Shown here: piece after piece, positions 1-7,607 of the stretch | How positions within the stretch are numbered: the stretch's first letter is position 1 | Layout of the letters: each line of letters opens with the position of its first letter | From: Chloroflexia bacterium | Lineage (GTDB): Bacteria; Chloroflexota; Chloroflexia; Thermobaculales; Thermobaculaceae | Direction of reading: 5' to 3' | Length of the DNA stretch: 13,864 nucleotides | Assembly: GCA_013695265.1 (NCBI GenBank) | Contig: JACDAU010000447.1 | Coordinates: 1-13,864, forward strand | Notes under the pieces: generated by a model | Databases searched by the model: none | What the model was told of the DNA's origin: nothing | The model's input: only the letters and a program-made list of their open reading frames with translations | Program-made: the position numbers and the translations under genes

Positions 1-311
1 CATCTGGGCAGCCAGAGCCCACTGGCCGCAGCAGGTACAACCTGGAATCGTCCCGATCAACGCCTTCATTGGAGCTTGATCTCCGTGGGAAGCGGGCCGA
101 GGAGGTGAGCCGCGAGCTGGACCGATATATCGACGACGCGTATCTGTCTGGAATGCCGATCGTGCGAATCATCCACGGCAAGGGCACGGGTGCGTTGCGC
201 CAGGTAGTACGCGAGTTCCTGCGGGGGCATCCACTCGTCGCCTCCCTTGAGGGCGGCGGCAACACTCAGGGTGGCGAGGGCGTCACGGTCGCGACGCTGG
301 CGAGCGGCTAG
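1..311 (+). CDS. mutS2: Endonuclease MutS2, C-terminal Smr domain (5' end outside window)
   Basis: The reading frame is open from base 3 to the TAG at 309-311, so this is the last ~102 codons of a gene that starts upstream. After a linker rich in Ser, Pro and Arg come the Smr-domain hallmarks: ELDLRG near bases 72-89, the helix AEEVSRELDRYIDDA, the core motif HGKGTGALR, and the closing GGEGVTVATL. In MutS2 the Smr domain is the nuclease or branched-DNA/ribosome-collision module at the end of a MutS-like ATPase. The ATPase part is not visible here, so a stand-alone Smr protein is possible but less likely, because this closing sequence and the variable linker are typical of MutS2. It converges on mfd, with only 18 bases between the two stop codons. 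Confidence 0.88.
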   Translation, partial: SGQPEPTGRSRYNLESSRSTPSLELDLRGKRAEEVSRELDRYIDDAYLSGMPIVRIIHGKGTGALRQVVREFLRGHPLVASLEGGGNTQGGEGVTVATLASG

Positions 312-329
312 CGCCCTCGCCAAGCTCGC

Positions 330-3300
330 TCACGCGTGAGAGGCAGCCACCGGTTCAGCGCCCACGCTTTCGCCGTCCAGGGCGTCCGCCAAAGCCACAA
401 GTAACGACCGAAGTTCGCTCATCCAACGATCACGCGTTCCTGCGAACTTGAGCCGTACCTGTCCCGGCACGATGCGGATCTGAGCGCCGTACACCCGAGG
501 GGCACTAGTAAGTGGTCGGGCGATTCGCAGCACCAGGTCGCCTTCGAGCAGCGCGATCGACGTGATACCTGCCGCACCCGCGAGCAGCTTCAACTCAATA
601 AGGTCGATGAGGTTGCGGGTGGGGTCCGGAACGGGACCAAAGCGGTCGCGCAACTCCTCTTCTATGAACTTCAGCTCGCGCTCAGTCGCCGTGTCCGCAA
701 GGCGGCGATACAGGCGCAACCGAGCGTCGCGGTCCGTAACGTACTCTTCTGGCAGCGCGGCCTGCATTGGCAGGTCGAGGCTCACGGCTGGCGGCTCGGG
801 CAACGCCTGGCCGGTTCTGGCTTCCTGTACGGCACGCTCCAGAAGCCGGGTATAGAGCTCCAATCCGACCGCGCCGACTTGTCCACTCTGTTCCGGACCG
901 AGGAAGTTACCTGCGCCGCGAAGCTCCAGGTCCTTCATGGCGATCCGGAAGCCCGCACCCAGCTCCGTCGCCTCAGCGATGGCGTCGAGCCGCTTCTGCG
1001 CGTCCTCGGTGATGCGACCATGCTCGCGGTACATCAGATAGGCGTATGCGCGGTGGGTGCCCCGGCCGACCCTGCCGCGGAGCTGGTAGAGCTGCGCGAG
1101 ACCAAAGTTGACCGCGTCATCCACGATCAGCGTGTTTGCGTTTGGAATGTCGAGTCCTGATTCAATAATCGTCGTGGAAAGCAGCACGTCGTTCTCGTGC
1201 CGAACGAATGAGAGCATGACGTTCTCGAGCTGATTGTCTTCCATTTGACCGTGACCGACGCCGATCCGCGCTTCAGGCACGATGTCCTGGAGTTCCCTGG
1301 CTGCCCGCGCCATATCGTGGACCCGGTTGTGGACATAGAAGACTTGCCCGCCGCGGTCCATCTCCCGCAATATACTTTCGCGAACAACGGTCTGACTCTT
1401 GGGTGTAACGTATGTCTTGATAGGCAGACGATCCTCGGGAGGGGTCTCGATTACGCTCATGTCCCGTGCGCCGACGAGTGCCATCTGCAAGGTACGAGGG
1501 ATCGGTGTGGCGGTAAGCGTGAGCACGTCAACCTCGGTGCGCATCTGTTTCAGCGTTTCCTTGTGCCGCACGCCAAAGCGCTGTTCCTCATCGACGACGA
1601 GCAGCCCGAGGTTGCGGAACGTGACATCCTTAGAGAGAAGCCGGTGCGTCCCGATCACCACATCCACCGAGCCAGATCGGAGGCCCTCGGTGGTGGCGGT
1701 GTGCTCCGCTCTGGAGCGCAGGCGCGACAGCATCTCGACGCGTACAGGGAACGCCGCCATGCGGTGTTTGAACGTCTCAAAGTGCTGGAGTGCCAGGACC
1801 GTCGTGGGTACCAATACGGCGACCTGCATACCATCCACGATGGCCTTGAACGCGGCGCGCAGGGCCACTTCGGTCTTCCCGTAGCCCACGTCCCCGCACA
1901 CCAGACGGTCCATGGGCCTCGGCGACTCCATGTCCGCCTTGACCTCCTCGATAGCACGCTGCTGATCTTCCGTCTCGGTGTATGGGAACGTGTCCTCGAA
2001 CTCACGTTGAAGGGGGCCGTCTGGTTCGTACGCATGGCCCCGCGAGACGTGGCGGGCAGCGTAGATCCTCAGGAGCTCCTGCGCCAGTTCGTCGGCGGCA
2101 CGCTTGACGCGCCTTTTGGTACGCGCCCAGTCGGCTGTTCCCAGCCGACTGAGCGAAGGCTCCCCTCCTGCGCCGATGTACGTGCTGATGCGATCCACCT
2201 GGTCTACCGGCACGTACAACTTGTCCCCGGATGCGTATTCCAGGAGCAGGTATTCGCGCTCCGCACCCGGCGCGCCTCGGGAGACGTTGCCGACGTATCG
2301 GGCGATGCCGTGGTCGACATGGACGACAAAGCCACCGGGCTCAAGGTCTGACAGGAACGTGTGTGTGCGGCGGCGCGGCCGAGCAGTGGCGCGCCTCGGC
2401 TCGACGTATCCCCACAACTCTCCATCACCGAGGAGGATCGTGTTCAATTCCTCGCTCGTCCAGCCCTCCTGTACGCTACCGGGCTGGACCGTGATCCTGC
2501 CGGCAGGCGGATCCGACAGGTGTGAGCGGGCGGAGACTGAGGGTAAGCCGTGCTCGGCGAGCAGATGTAGCAGGCGGTTCGCTTGCTGCGTGACGACCAC
2601 GATGCGGCGGCCCTCGTCAATCCACGTCCGCAACCGCTCGATGATGCGCTCGACGTTGCCTCCGAGGCTGGTCACGCTCGCCATCAGGGGCGAGTCCGAC
2701 GTTTCCTCCGTAGGACGCAGCCGCTGGTGAGTGTCCATACTGCCATGCAGATGGTCAAGTGAGAGGTACGGGCGGCGCAGGCCGAGCGGAATCTCGCCTA
2801 TTTGCTCCAGTTCGAGGCGCTCGCCCTCCGCCTGTGCGTGCAGTGCATGGGCCACTAGCGCCAAACGTTCCCCGTAGTCCGACGCGATGACCGTATCCGA
2901 GGGCAGATGATCCAGGAGGCTCGCCGTGCCGTCGGGGAAGTACGGTGCGAGGCCCCCGTATGACGGCCGCAGCCCACCGCTATCCAGTTCCAGCAGCGTT
3001 TGCTCCCACTCCGAGCGCACCTCTGGCCGGAGCGGGGCGAGGTCAATGCCACGCATTTCTACCAGCGCGACTGCCGCGTTCCCCAAGGGGAGTTCAATGG
3101 GCGGCACGATGGTGAAGGTCGCGATCGCCACCTCGGACCGCTGGGTTACGGGGTCGAACGAGCGCATGCTTTCCACCTCGTCGCCGAACAGTTCGATGCG
3201 CACCGGACCTGTGCGAGAGGGCGACCACACGTCAAGTATTCCACCCCTGCGCGAGAAGGAACCGGGAGTTTCGACAAGCGGCGATGGTCGATACCCCATC

Positions 3301-3800
3301 GTGACGAGCCGCTGCGCTGTGCGCGGCAGATCGAGCCGCTCCCCCGTACCGACTTGCAGGCGATACTCCTCGAAATAGCTGCGGGAGAGCGTGTGTTCAC
3401 TGAGAGCCTTGACGCTCGTCACGATAACGACCGGCGCCGCGCCACGTCGGACGCACTGGAGCGCCTCGATGACGCCGAGCCGCGCCGCAGTCGTCTCCAA
3501 CTGGATCGCCCCGCGCTCGTATGGCAGGAAGTCGTATGCCGGCCAGCGGAGGACCTGTCCGGATTGGGGGGAGTACAGCGAGATCGCGTCCGCAACCGAG
3601 TCTGTGTCCTCGGGACGAGGCACGAGAACCAACATCGTGCGGCGGCACTCGCCGAACAGCACCGACCACAACAACGGCCAAGTATGTGGCGCAGCGTCGG
3701 GCAACCGCGTGTCGGATTCGCCCTCAAGGATGGAGGCGGCCACATCGCGGACAACTGGCGCGCGCAGTATGAGTGAGGTCAGATCGAGATTCTGTGCCAT
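330..3800 (-). CDS. mfd: Transcription-repair coupling factor Mfd
   Basis: This 1156-residue protein is close to the usual Mfd length. Mfd is a DNA translocase that pushes stalled RNA polymerase off damaged DNA and recruits UvrA. The N-terminal UvrB-like module contains WPAYDFLPYE (~86-95) and the GSFSRRGGILDVWSP region (~180-194). The RNA-polymerase-interaction domain begins around FVVHVDHGIARY (~491-502). The SF2 translocase shows Walker A GDVGYGKTE (636-644), Walker B DEEQ (737-740), TATPIPRT (763-770) and QLRGRVGRG (~906-914). The C-terminal TRCF domain follows the conserved MKDLELRGAGNFLG (~955-968). No key motif is missing. The ATG at 3800 is preceded by only a weak GGAT-like ribosome site, but no better start lies nearby. 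A promoter candidate sits about 40 bases upstream, and pth lies further upstream on the same strand, the order seen in many Gram-positive bacteria. Confidence 0.97.
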   Translation of the reverse strand: MAQNLDLTSLILRAPVVRDVAASILEGESDTRLPDAAPHTWPLLWSVLFGECRRTMLVLVPRPEDTDSVADAISLYSPQSGQVLRWPAYDFLPYERGAIQLETTAARLGVIEALQCVRRGAAPVVIVTSVKALSEHTLSRSYFEEYRLQVGTGERLDLPRTAQRLVTMGYRPSPLVETPGSFSRRGGILDVWSPSRTGPVRIELFGDEVESMRSFDPVTQRSEVAIATFTIVPPIELPLGNAAVALVEMRGIDLAPLRPEVRSEWEQTLLELDSGGLRPSYGGLAPYFPDGTASLLDHLPSDTVIASDYGERLALVAHALHAQAEGERLELEQIGEIPLGLRRPYLSLDHLHGSMDTHQRLRPTEETSDSPLMASVTSLGGNVERIIERLRTWIDEGRRIVVVTQQANRLLHLLAEHGLPSVSARSHLSDPPAGRITVQPGSVQEGWTSEELNTILLGDGELWGYVEPRRATARPRRRTHTFLSDLEPGGFVVHVDHGIARYVGNVSRGAPGAEREYLLLEYASGDKLYVPVDQVDRISTYIGAGGEPSLSRLGTADWARTKRRVKRAADELAQELLRIYAARHVSRGHAYEPDGPLQREFEDTFPYTETEDQQRAIEEVKADMESPRPMDRLVCGDVGYGKTEVALRAAFKAIVDGMQVAVLVPTTVLALQHFETFKHRMAAFPVRVEMLSRLRSRAEHTATTEGLRSGSVDVVIGTHRLLSKDVTFRNLGLLVVDEEQRFGVRHKETLKQMRTEVDVLTLTATPIPRTLQMALVGARDMSVIETPPEDRLPIKTYVTPKSQTVVRESILREMDRGGQVFYVHNRVHDMARAARELQDIVPEARIGVGHGQMEDNQLENVMLSFVRHENDVLLSTTIIESGLDIPNANTLIVDDAVNFGLAQLYQLRGRVGRGTHRAYAYLMYREHGRITEDAQKRLDAIAEATELGAGFRIAMKDLELRGAGNFLGPEQSGQVGAVGLELYTRLLERAVQEARTGQALPEPPAVSLDLPMQAALPEEYVTDRDARLRLYRRLADTATERELKFIEEELRDRFGPVPDPTRNLIDLIELKLLAGAAGITSIALLEGDLVLRIARPLTSAPRVYGAQIRIVPGQVRLKFAGTRDRWMSELRSLLVALADALDGESVGAEPVAASHA

Positions 3801-3840
3801 GACAAATCCAGTGTCGCGGACGCTGCATCGGGAACTTGGC

Positions 3841-3849
3841 AGTATAACA
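3841..3849 (-). promoter_or_regulatory. Extended -10 promoter candidate for mfd
   Basis: On the - strand these bases read TGTTATACT, a TGN motif directly joined to TATACT (one mismatch from TATAAT). No convincing -35 hexamer lies 16-18 bases upstream, which fits an extended -10 promoter. A start near 3834 would give a leader of about 34 bases before the mfd ATG. This suggests mfd can be transcribed separately from the upstream pth operon. It is a by-eye call. Confidence 0.5.
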
Positions 3850-3867
3850 CGTGCGGCGAGTTGTTCT

Positions 3868-3925
3868 CCGTTCGTCGGGCACCAAATCCGGCAGGTTACC
3901 TCGTCACACGGGGTGCCACGAACGG
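3868..3925. repeat. Long imperfect inverted repeat between pth and mfd
   Basis: The left arm (3868-3883) is CCGTTCGT, two extra bases CG, then GGCACC. The right arm (3912-3925) is GGTGCCACGAACGG, its exact complement apart from the two-base bulge. The arms pair over 14 bp and enclose 28 bases. No T-run follows on either strand, so it is not a standard intrinsic terminator. It lies just upstream of the mfd -10 element in the pth-mfd gap and could be an mRNA processing hairpin, an operator or a relic of a small mobile element. Confidence 0.6.
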
Positions 3926-3998
3926 CAGGATCGGGTTTGTTATGTTGGACACTGCGAAGCAGTCCGGCGAAGCGCCCGTGTCAGCCTATCGACGCAAT

Positions 3999-4568
3999 TC
4001 AGCGGGCGTTGAACGCGTTCATGGCGGCGAGCAGGCCGGTTTTCAGCACTGCCTCGGCGGCGTCAGCGGCCTCTGCTACGACCGCACCCAGGTCTGCTTC
4101 CTCCTGTGCAGACCAGCGGCCCAGCACATAGCTAATCCCATCCCGTCCATTCGGCCTGCCGATTCCCACCCGAACTCGTGCGAAGCCCTGATTGCTGAGT
4201 GACCCGATGAGCGAGCGAACACCGTTGTGTCCGCCGGCGCTGCCATCGGGCCGGAGCCGGATTCGGCCGAACGCGAGGTCGAGGTCGTCGTAGATCACCA
4301 GCAGTTGATCGATCTCCAGCTTGTAGAAGCGCACGATGGCAGCGACCGACTCACCACTAAGGTTCATCATGGTCTGCGGCCACGCCAGAAGGAGCGTGGA
4401 ATCTTTAAGGCGGGCCTCCGCGATGATCGCCCGATGGGCGCGTCGCGACGCGGAAGCATCGAGCCGGTGTGCTAACTCATCGAGTACGAGGAAGCCAAGA
4501 TTATGCCGGCTGTTACGGTACTGTGGTCCGGGGTTGCCCAGACCCACGAGAAGTCGAGTTTCAGTCAC
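3999..4568 (-). CDS. pth: Peptidyl-tRNA hydrolase
   Basis: Pth cleaves peptidyl-tRNA released from stalled ribosomes and so recycles tRNA. From the GTG start at 4568 the protein has 189 residues, the normal size for the bacterial family. The catalytic set is complete: Asn12 in VGLGNPG, His22 in SRHNLGF, Asn69 in TMMNLSG, Asp94 in VIYDDLDL, and Asn115 in GSAGGHNG. The stretch before TMMN reads AWPQ where many homologues have a lysine (KPQ), which is a minor variation. I chose GTG at 4568 because it leaves five residues before the first conserved LVGLGNPG and overlaps the stop of the upstream acetyltransferase by eight bases. The longer ATG start at 4655 would add 29 non-conserved residues, and GTG at 4580 is an alternative. 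There is no clear Shine-Dalgarno site, so translational coupling is likely. Confidence 0.95.
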   Translation of the reverse strand: MTETRLLVGLGNPGPQYRNSRHNLGFLVLDELAHRLDASASRRAHRAIIAEARLKDSTLLLAWPQTMMNLSGESVAAIVRFYKLEIDQLLVIYDDLDLAFGRIRLRPDGSAGGHNGVRSLIGSLSNQGFARVRVGIGRPNGRDGISYVLGRWSAQEEADLGAVVAEAADAAEAVLKTGLLAAMNAFNAR

Positions 4569-5115
4569 GCTGCACGTCACGGCACAGGTAAAGCGCCACC
4601 TCGCCGCTTGGGAGGTGACGTTCGTTGTATCCACAGATGCGGTATCCACGCGCATGCAAAAGTGATATCACCGGAAAGTTCTTTGCGGGCGCGGTAGCGA
4701 GCAGCGTTGTACATCCGTTCTCCTCGGCCCAGGCATATGCGGCGGAGAGCAGATGGGTTGCGACTCCCGAACGCCGGAACGAGGTATCGACGGTAAGGCG
4801 GTCAATATGTGCCACCTCCCGCCGAACGGTTGCACAAATGAACGCGACCACGCGCTCCACTTCCGCGACGACGAATAGGTCCGTGCTATCCCACTCCGCC
4901 TCCAGCTCGGCGGTTGGACGGGGTGGGTTGACGACGCGGGTTCGGGGCAAGCGGATGGTACGCAGCACCAGCGAGAGGTCCTCGGACCCCAGTACGTCAC
5001 GCTCCTCCCAGAGTTGCCACGCCTTATCGGTGATATACCCCGCGTCCAGTGTGCCGCATTCCTCAATGTCGGATATGCGAGCGAGCCGGAGCGTTATCGC
5101 GGGGCTAGAGAGCAT
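4561..5115 (-). CDS. GNAT-family N-acetyltransferase
   Basis: This 184-residue protein has the GNAT fold signature. A beta strand and the acetyl-CoA pyrophosphate-binding loop appear as IDRLTVD (104-110) followed by RRSGVATHLL (114-123), which fits the R/Q-x-x-G-x-G/A pattern. A later helix-strand unit, FPVISLLHARGYRICGY (~147-163), corresponds to motif B. The substrate is not evident. The layout of the C-terminal half recalls RimI-like and streptothricin-type acetyltransferases, but I cannot assign either. The ATG at 5115 overlaps the end of the upstream permease gene by 11 bases, with a GAGG ten bases before it. Its own stop overlaps the pth start by eight bases. It is therefore the middle gene of a tightly coupled set, which gives no direct clue to its substrate. 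Confidence 0.85.
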   Translation of the reverse strand: MLSSPAITLRLARISDIEECGTLDAGYITDKAWQLWEERDVLGSEDLSLVLRTIRLPRTRVVNPPRPTAELEAEWDSTDLFVVAEVERVVAFICATVRREVAHIDRLTVDTSFRRSGVATHLLSAAYAWAEENGCTTLLATAPAKNFPVISLLHARGYRICGYNERHLPSGEVALYLCRDVQRD

Positions 5116-6421
5116 TCGTGGCCAACCTCATGCCGTGCGTTTGCGCAAGGCCGCGGGCGACAGTATCAGAACTGATGAACGTCACGTCCAGATCCTCGCT
5201 CACGATGAGCCGTGAGAGCTGCTGATAGGTGTCGTGGTGTTGAAGCGCCCGGTTCGGATCAACGTTGAGGACGACCAGTCGTTTCGCGCCGGAGCACGCC
5301 GCCTCCTCCATCCGCTGGACCGGGTTATCGGTAGCGGAGATGCTGACAACGTACGGCGGCTCGCGGCTCAGTATCTTCACGTACAGGTATTGACTGATGA
5401 TTCGAACCACCGCCGCCGCAGGTACGGCCACGAGCATACCCAGGATGCCGCCACTGCTCGCCCCTACGAGGAGGGCAAAGATCACGACAATGGGATTAAG
5501 GTGGACCGCGCGACCGATGAGCGTTGGGATGATGAGGTTGTCCTCGATCTGCCGAAGCACGAAGTAGCCGACGCCGACGACGATGGCGAGCGTGGTATGA
5601 CTCCAGCCGAACGGGGTGGTGTTCTGAAAGAGGGCGACCGCGACCGCGATGCTTCCCGCACTGTACGGCCCAATGATCGGGATGAGTTCCAGCAGGCCCG
5701 TCATTATGCCGAGCACGAGGGCGGACTCAACCTGAATGATCGACAGGAAGATCCACGTGGCGGCGCTCATGATCGCGATAAGTATCAGTTGGCTTCGGAG
5801 GTACGCGCCGAGGGTGTCATTGATGCGCCGGAGGAGAGTCTCGATCTCGTGCTGATAGGGCCGTGGTGCCAGTCCAATGAGAAACGCCATGGCCTTCTCG
5901 GCATTGACCAACAAGTAAAATGTGGTCACCAGAAAAATGAACAGGCGGATCGATTTGTCCACGACGATCTCGATCACCGGCAGGGCGACGCGTTCGGCAA
6001 GACCCGTGAGGTCAGCGGAGCGCGTCTCTAATTCTCGCTGTAACTGAGTGAGATCGAGTTCGATTCCGAGGTCTCGCATGAGCGGCTGGTCGGCGAGGTA
6101 TCGCTGCGTCTGATCCAGGGCAGCGGGGCCTTCGTTGATGAGGTTCATTGTCTGCGCGCTGATAATGGGTCCGAGGTTTACGACGCCCCACGCGATCGCT
6201 GAGAACAGCGCGATATAAATCAGGATGATCCAGACCGCGCGCGGTACGCCGGTCTGCCGTGCCATGAAGGTCACCAGGGGATGAAAGATGTACGTCGCGA
6301 CGACGGCCCAGACAAACGGGGAGAGCAGATGGGCTGTACGATAGAGTACCAACACCACCAACGCCGCGCAGACCCAGATGGTGATTTCCTTCGCCCTGTT
6401 CGAGAAGCGGATCTCGCGCAC
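5105..6421 (-). CDS. AI-2E family membrane permease with C-terminal soluble domain
   Basis: The protein has 438 residues from the GTG at 6421. That start is preceded by a perfect AGGAGG (6432-6427) five bases away, so I prefer it to an upstream ATG at 6538 that would add 39 unlikely residues. Hydrophobic segments lie at about 13-27, 31-48, 62-82, 158-178, 211-265 (two or three spans), 278-293 and 310-337. Family signatures include LLELIPIIGPYSAG (~243-256) and IEDNLIIPTLIGRAVHLNP (~292-310), then a glycine-rich helix pair. The AI-2E family (PF01594) contains exporters and antiporters with varied or unknown substrates, so the name does not prove autoinducer transport. Residues ~352-438 form a non-membrane alpha/beta extension not expected in the basic family. 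The gene leads a three-gene overlapping operon with the acetyltransferase and pth. Confidence 0.92.
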   Translation of the reverse strand: MREIRFSNRAKEITIWVCAALVVLVLYRTAHLLSPFVWAVVATYIFHPLVTFMARQTGVPRAVWIILIYIALFSAIAWGVVNLGPIISAQTMNLINEGPAALDQTQRYLADQPLMRDLGIELDLTQLQRELETRSADLTGLAERVALPVIEIVVDKSIRLFIFLVTTFYLLVNAEKAMAFLIGLAPRPYQHEIETLLRRINDTLGAYLRSQLILIAIMSAATWIFLSIIQVESALVLGIMTGLLELIPIIGPYSAGSIAVAVALFQNTTPFGWSHTTLAIVVGVGYFVLRQIEDNLIIPTLIGRAVHLNPIVVIFALLVGASSGGILGMLVAVPAAAVVRIISQYLYVKILSREPPYVVSISATDNPVQRMEEAACSGAKRLVVLNVDPNRALQHHDTYQQLSRLIVSEDLDVTFISSDTVARGLAQTHGMRLATNAL

Positions 6422-6426
6422 CCTGT

Positions 6427-6432
6427 CCTCCT
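6427..6432 (-). promoter_or_regulatory. Shine-Dalgarno site fixing the permease start
   Basis: The - strand reads AGGAGG, five bases before GTG at 6421. This is the strongest ribosome binding site in the left half of the window and decides the start of the AI-2E family gene. Confidence 0.85.
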
Positions 6433-6439
6433 GATGCGC

Positions 6440-6450
6440 ACTATAGCATA
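6440..6450 (-). promoter_or_regulatory. -10 region candidate for the permease-acetyltransferase-pth operon
   Basis: The - strand reads TATGCTATAGT, which offers two overlapping -10 hexamers (TATGCT and TATAGT) just before the ribosome site. No good -35 box is seen at 16-18 bases, so the call rests on the AT-rich hexamers and the position only. A start here would leave a leader of about 12-15 bases. Confidence 0.35.
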
Positions 6451-6570
6451 GCGGGCACGAGTTCGCACACTTCCTCACAACCCGGTGGCTAGGATATGGG
6501 GTCGGCCTCCATGAGGGCGGATAATCCCTTGCAAGCAAATGACCACGGAGCTGTCATGTGTTCGAGGGTC

Positions 6571-7320
6571 TTAGGATTCGGCGCGTCCACGCGTTCGCAG
6601 CTGGTACGGATTGCCCGCCAGTTCGGCAATGCGATATCACGAGGTGGCGCCGATGTGCAGTTTGGAAGAGTAGGAGAGGCCGAAACCTGCGTTCAATACA
6701 CTGGAAGACCCTGTAAGCGGCCACCACGCCGAGTCCATTGGGGATCGCCTCGCCTCCGATGGTCTGCCCGTTCCCCAAGTATTCATGGGCTTGCTGTACA
6801 TTATCAAGATAGTGTCGCGCGAGGCTTTGGTCGCTCGGGAATCCTGCTACCCCACCCGCGCGATTATCGTGCCCATCCAGTAATGTTGCCGCCATCGGGC
6901 CGGTGCCCAGTACCAGACGGCGTCCGGGTCGGCGGGAGGCTCGAACTGGCCTGTTGGCTCAGGTGTCTGGAGGCTAACGTTGCTGAAAGTAACCCCCCTG
7001 AACGTGACGTTCTCGGAGAACCTCGCGTTTGGCGACTGTGGTGAGTCGGTCGTGGCGAGGTTGGTCTTCGCCCAGTCCAGAGCCGAAGCGAACCGTCGTT
7101 CCCGAAGGGCAAGAAAGGACCGGGCCTGAAGGTCTTCGGAGAGGGGGGAGGTATGGATTGGAGCGCTATCCGGGGTCGTGCCCGTGTAGAAAAAGCCGGT
7201 CTCAGCGTTCCACATGGCCTCAAGGAACCGAAGCGCATGCTGGCCCCGAAAGCGAATCGTTCGTTGGCGCTCGAACCAAGCGCGGACTTCGGTGGCAGAA
7301 TAAACGCGTCGTAAGATAAG
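6571..7320 (-). pseudogene. Broken remnant of a secreted-protein gene (C-terminal part)
   Basis: Three reading frames on the - strand, read in turn, give one continuous conserved-looking protein. Frame one (about 7320-6912) holds FLEAMWNAETGFFYTGT, SPLSEDLQARSFLAL, ALDWAKTNLATTDSPQ, GVTFSNVSL and DPDAVW. One base is then missing near 6910-6913, and frame two continues with GTGPMAATLL, ARHYLDNVQQAHEYLG and NGQTIGGEAIPNGLGVVAA. About ten extra bases near 6695-6712 shift it again, to VLNAGFGLSYSSKLHIGATS, followed by TGA (6639-6637) where a Trp codon is expected, then YRIAELAGNPYQL and a stop at 6573-6571. From memory this resembles poorly characterised bacterial proteins often labelled only as Tat-signal secreted proteins. 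The N-terminal part and signal peptide are absent, and frame one meets a TGA at 7350-7348. Several independent lesions argue for real decay, not one sequencing error. Confidence 0.75.
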
Positions 7321-7345
7321 GTCAACCGGGACAATAGTGCGGCGC

Positions 7346-7360
7346 GTTCACCCGGTGAAC
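7346..7360. repeat. 15-base palindrome, operator-like
   Basis: GTTCACC, a single central C, then GGTGAAC form perfect seven-base arms. The size and symmetry fit the binding site of a small dimeric repressor, but no regulator gene is present in the window and the nearest promoter is over 200 bases away. Chance occurrence remains possible. Confidence 0.35.
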
Positions 7361-7372
7361 TGTGGTGCGGCT

Positions 7373-7390
7373 CCGACATCGTCGGTTTTT
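7373..7390 (+). terminator. Weak intrinsic-terminator-like hairpin
   Basis: CCGAC, loop ATC, GTCGG and then five Ts form a short hairpin with a T-run on the + strand. The stem is only five base pairs and no intact + strand gene precedes it. It may be a leftover of a lost gene or a chance match. Confidence 0.3.
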
Positions 7391-7574
7391 CCAGTTCCGG
7401 ACACAATATTGGTAGGGCGCGGAATCGCGCTTTATTGCGGCCGTACCGTCTGACTCGAGCGGACTTCACCACCTCCGCGTGTGAACCCCGTCAGGTGTGT
7501 AAACGGCTCCGTGCGGCTCCTATCGTCAGCGTGCAGAACTTTGGGTTCTTCGTGGTTAGTACCTCTGCATAAAG

Positions 7575-7580
7575 TATAAT
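7575..7580 (+). promoter_or_regulatory. Perfect -10 box before the aminotransferase
   Basis: TATAAT is exact, and an ATG starts eight bases after its last base (7588-7590). Transcription from this box would begin at or next to that ATG, giving a leaderless or nearly leaderless mRNA. The -35 region is poor: GTGGTT at 17-base spacing. The frame from this ATG begins MNANRHYWVV, which is plausible as an aminotransferase N-terminus, but it closes at a TGA after 27 codons. Confidence 0.55.
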
Positions 7581-7607
7581 GCCCGCGATGAATGCGAATC
7601 GCCATTA

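Larger units (their letters stand above)
7321..7574. other. Non-coding stretch between pseudogene and aminotransferase
   Basis: I see no convincing gene here on either strand. The stretch holds a 15-base perfect palindrome (7346-7360), a small terminator-like hairpin on the + strand (7373-7390), and a ten-base direct repeat GTGCGGCTCC at about 7365 and 7511. It may include unrecognisable remains of the missing 5' end of the pseudogene. Confidence 0.5.

Noticed and set aside
1245..2351. A 368-codon + strand ORF opposite mfd
   Set aside because: It lies wholly inside the well-supported mfd gene, has no recognisable motif, and its residues mirror the mfd codons. Long antisense ORFs are common in GC-rich genes.
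6496..7044. A 182-codon + strand ORF in the 6.5-7.0 kb interval
   Set aside because: No protein-like motifs. The opposite strand carries the clear pseudogene sequence, which explains the open frame.
7365..7520. Ten-base direct repeat GTGCGGCTCC, two copies about 146 bases apart
   Set aside because: Too short to mark a mobile element or attachment site in GC-rich DNA, with no inverted ends or target duplication nearby.
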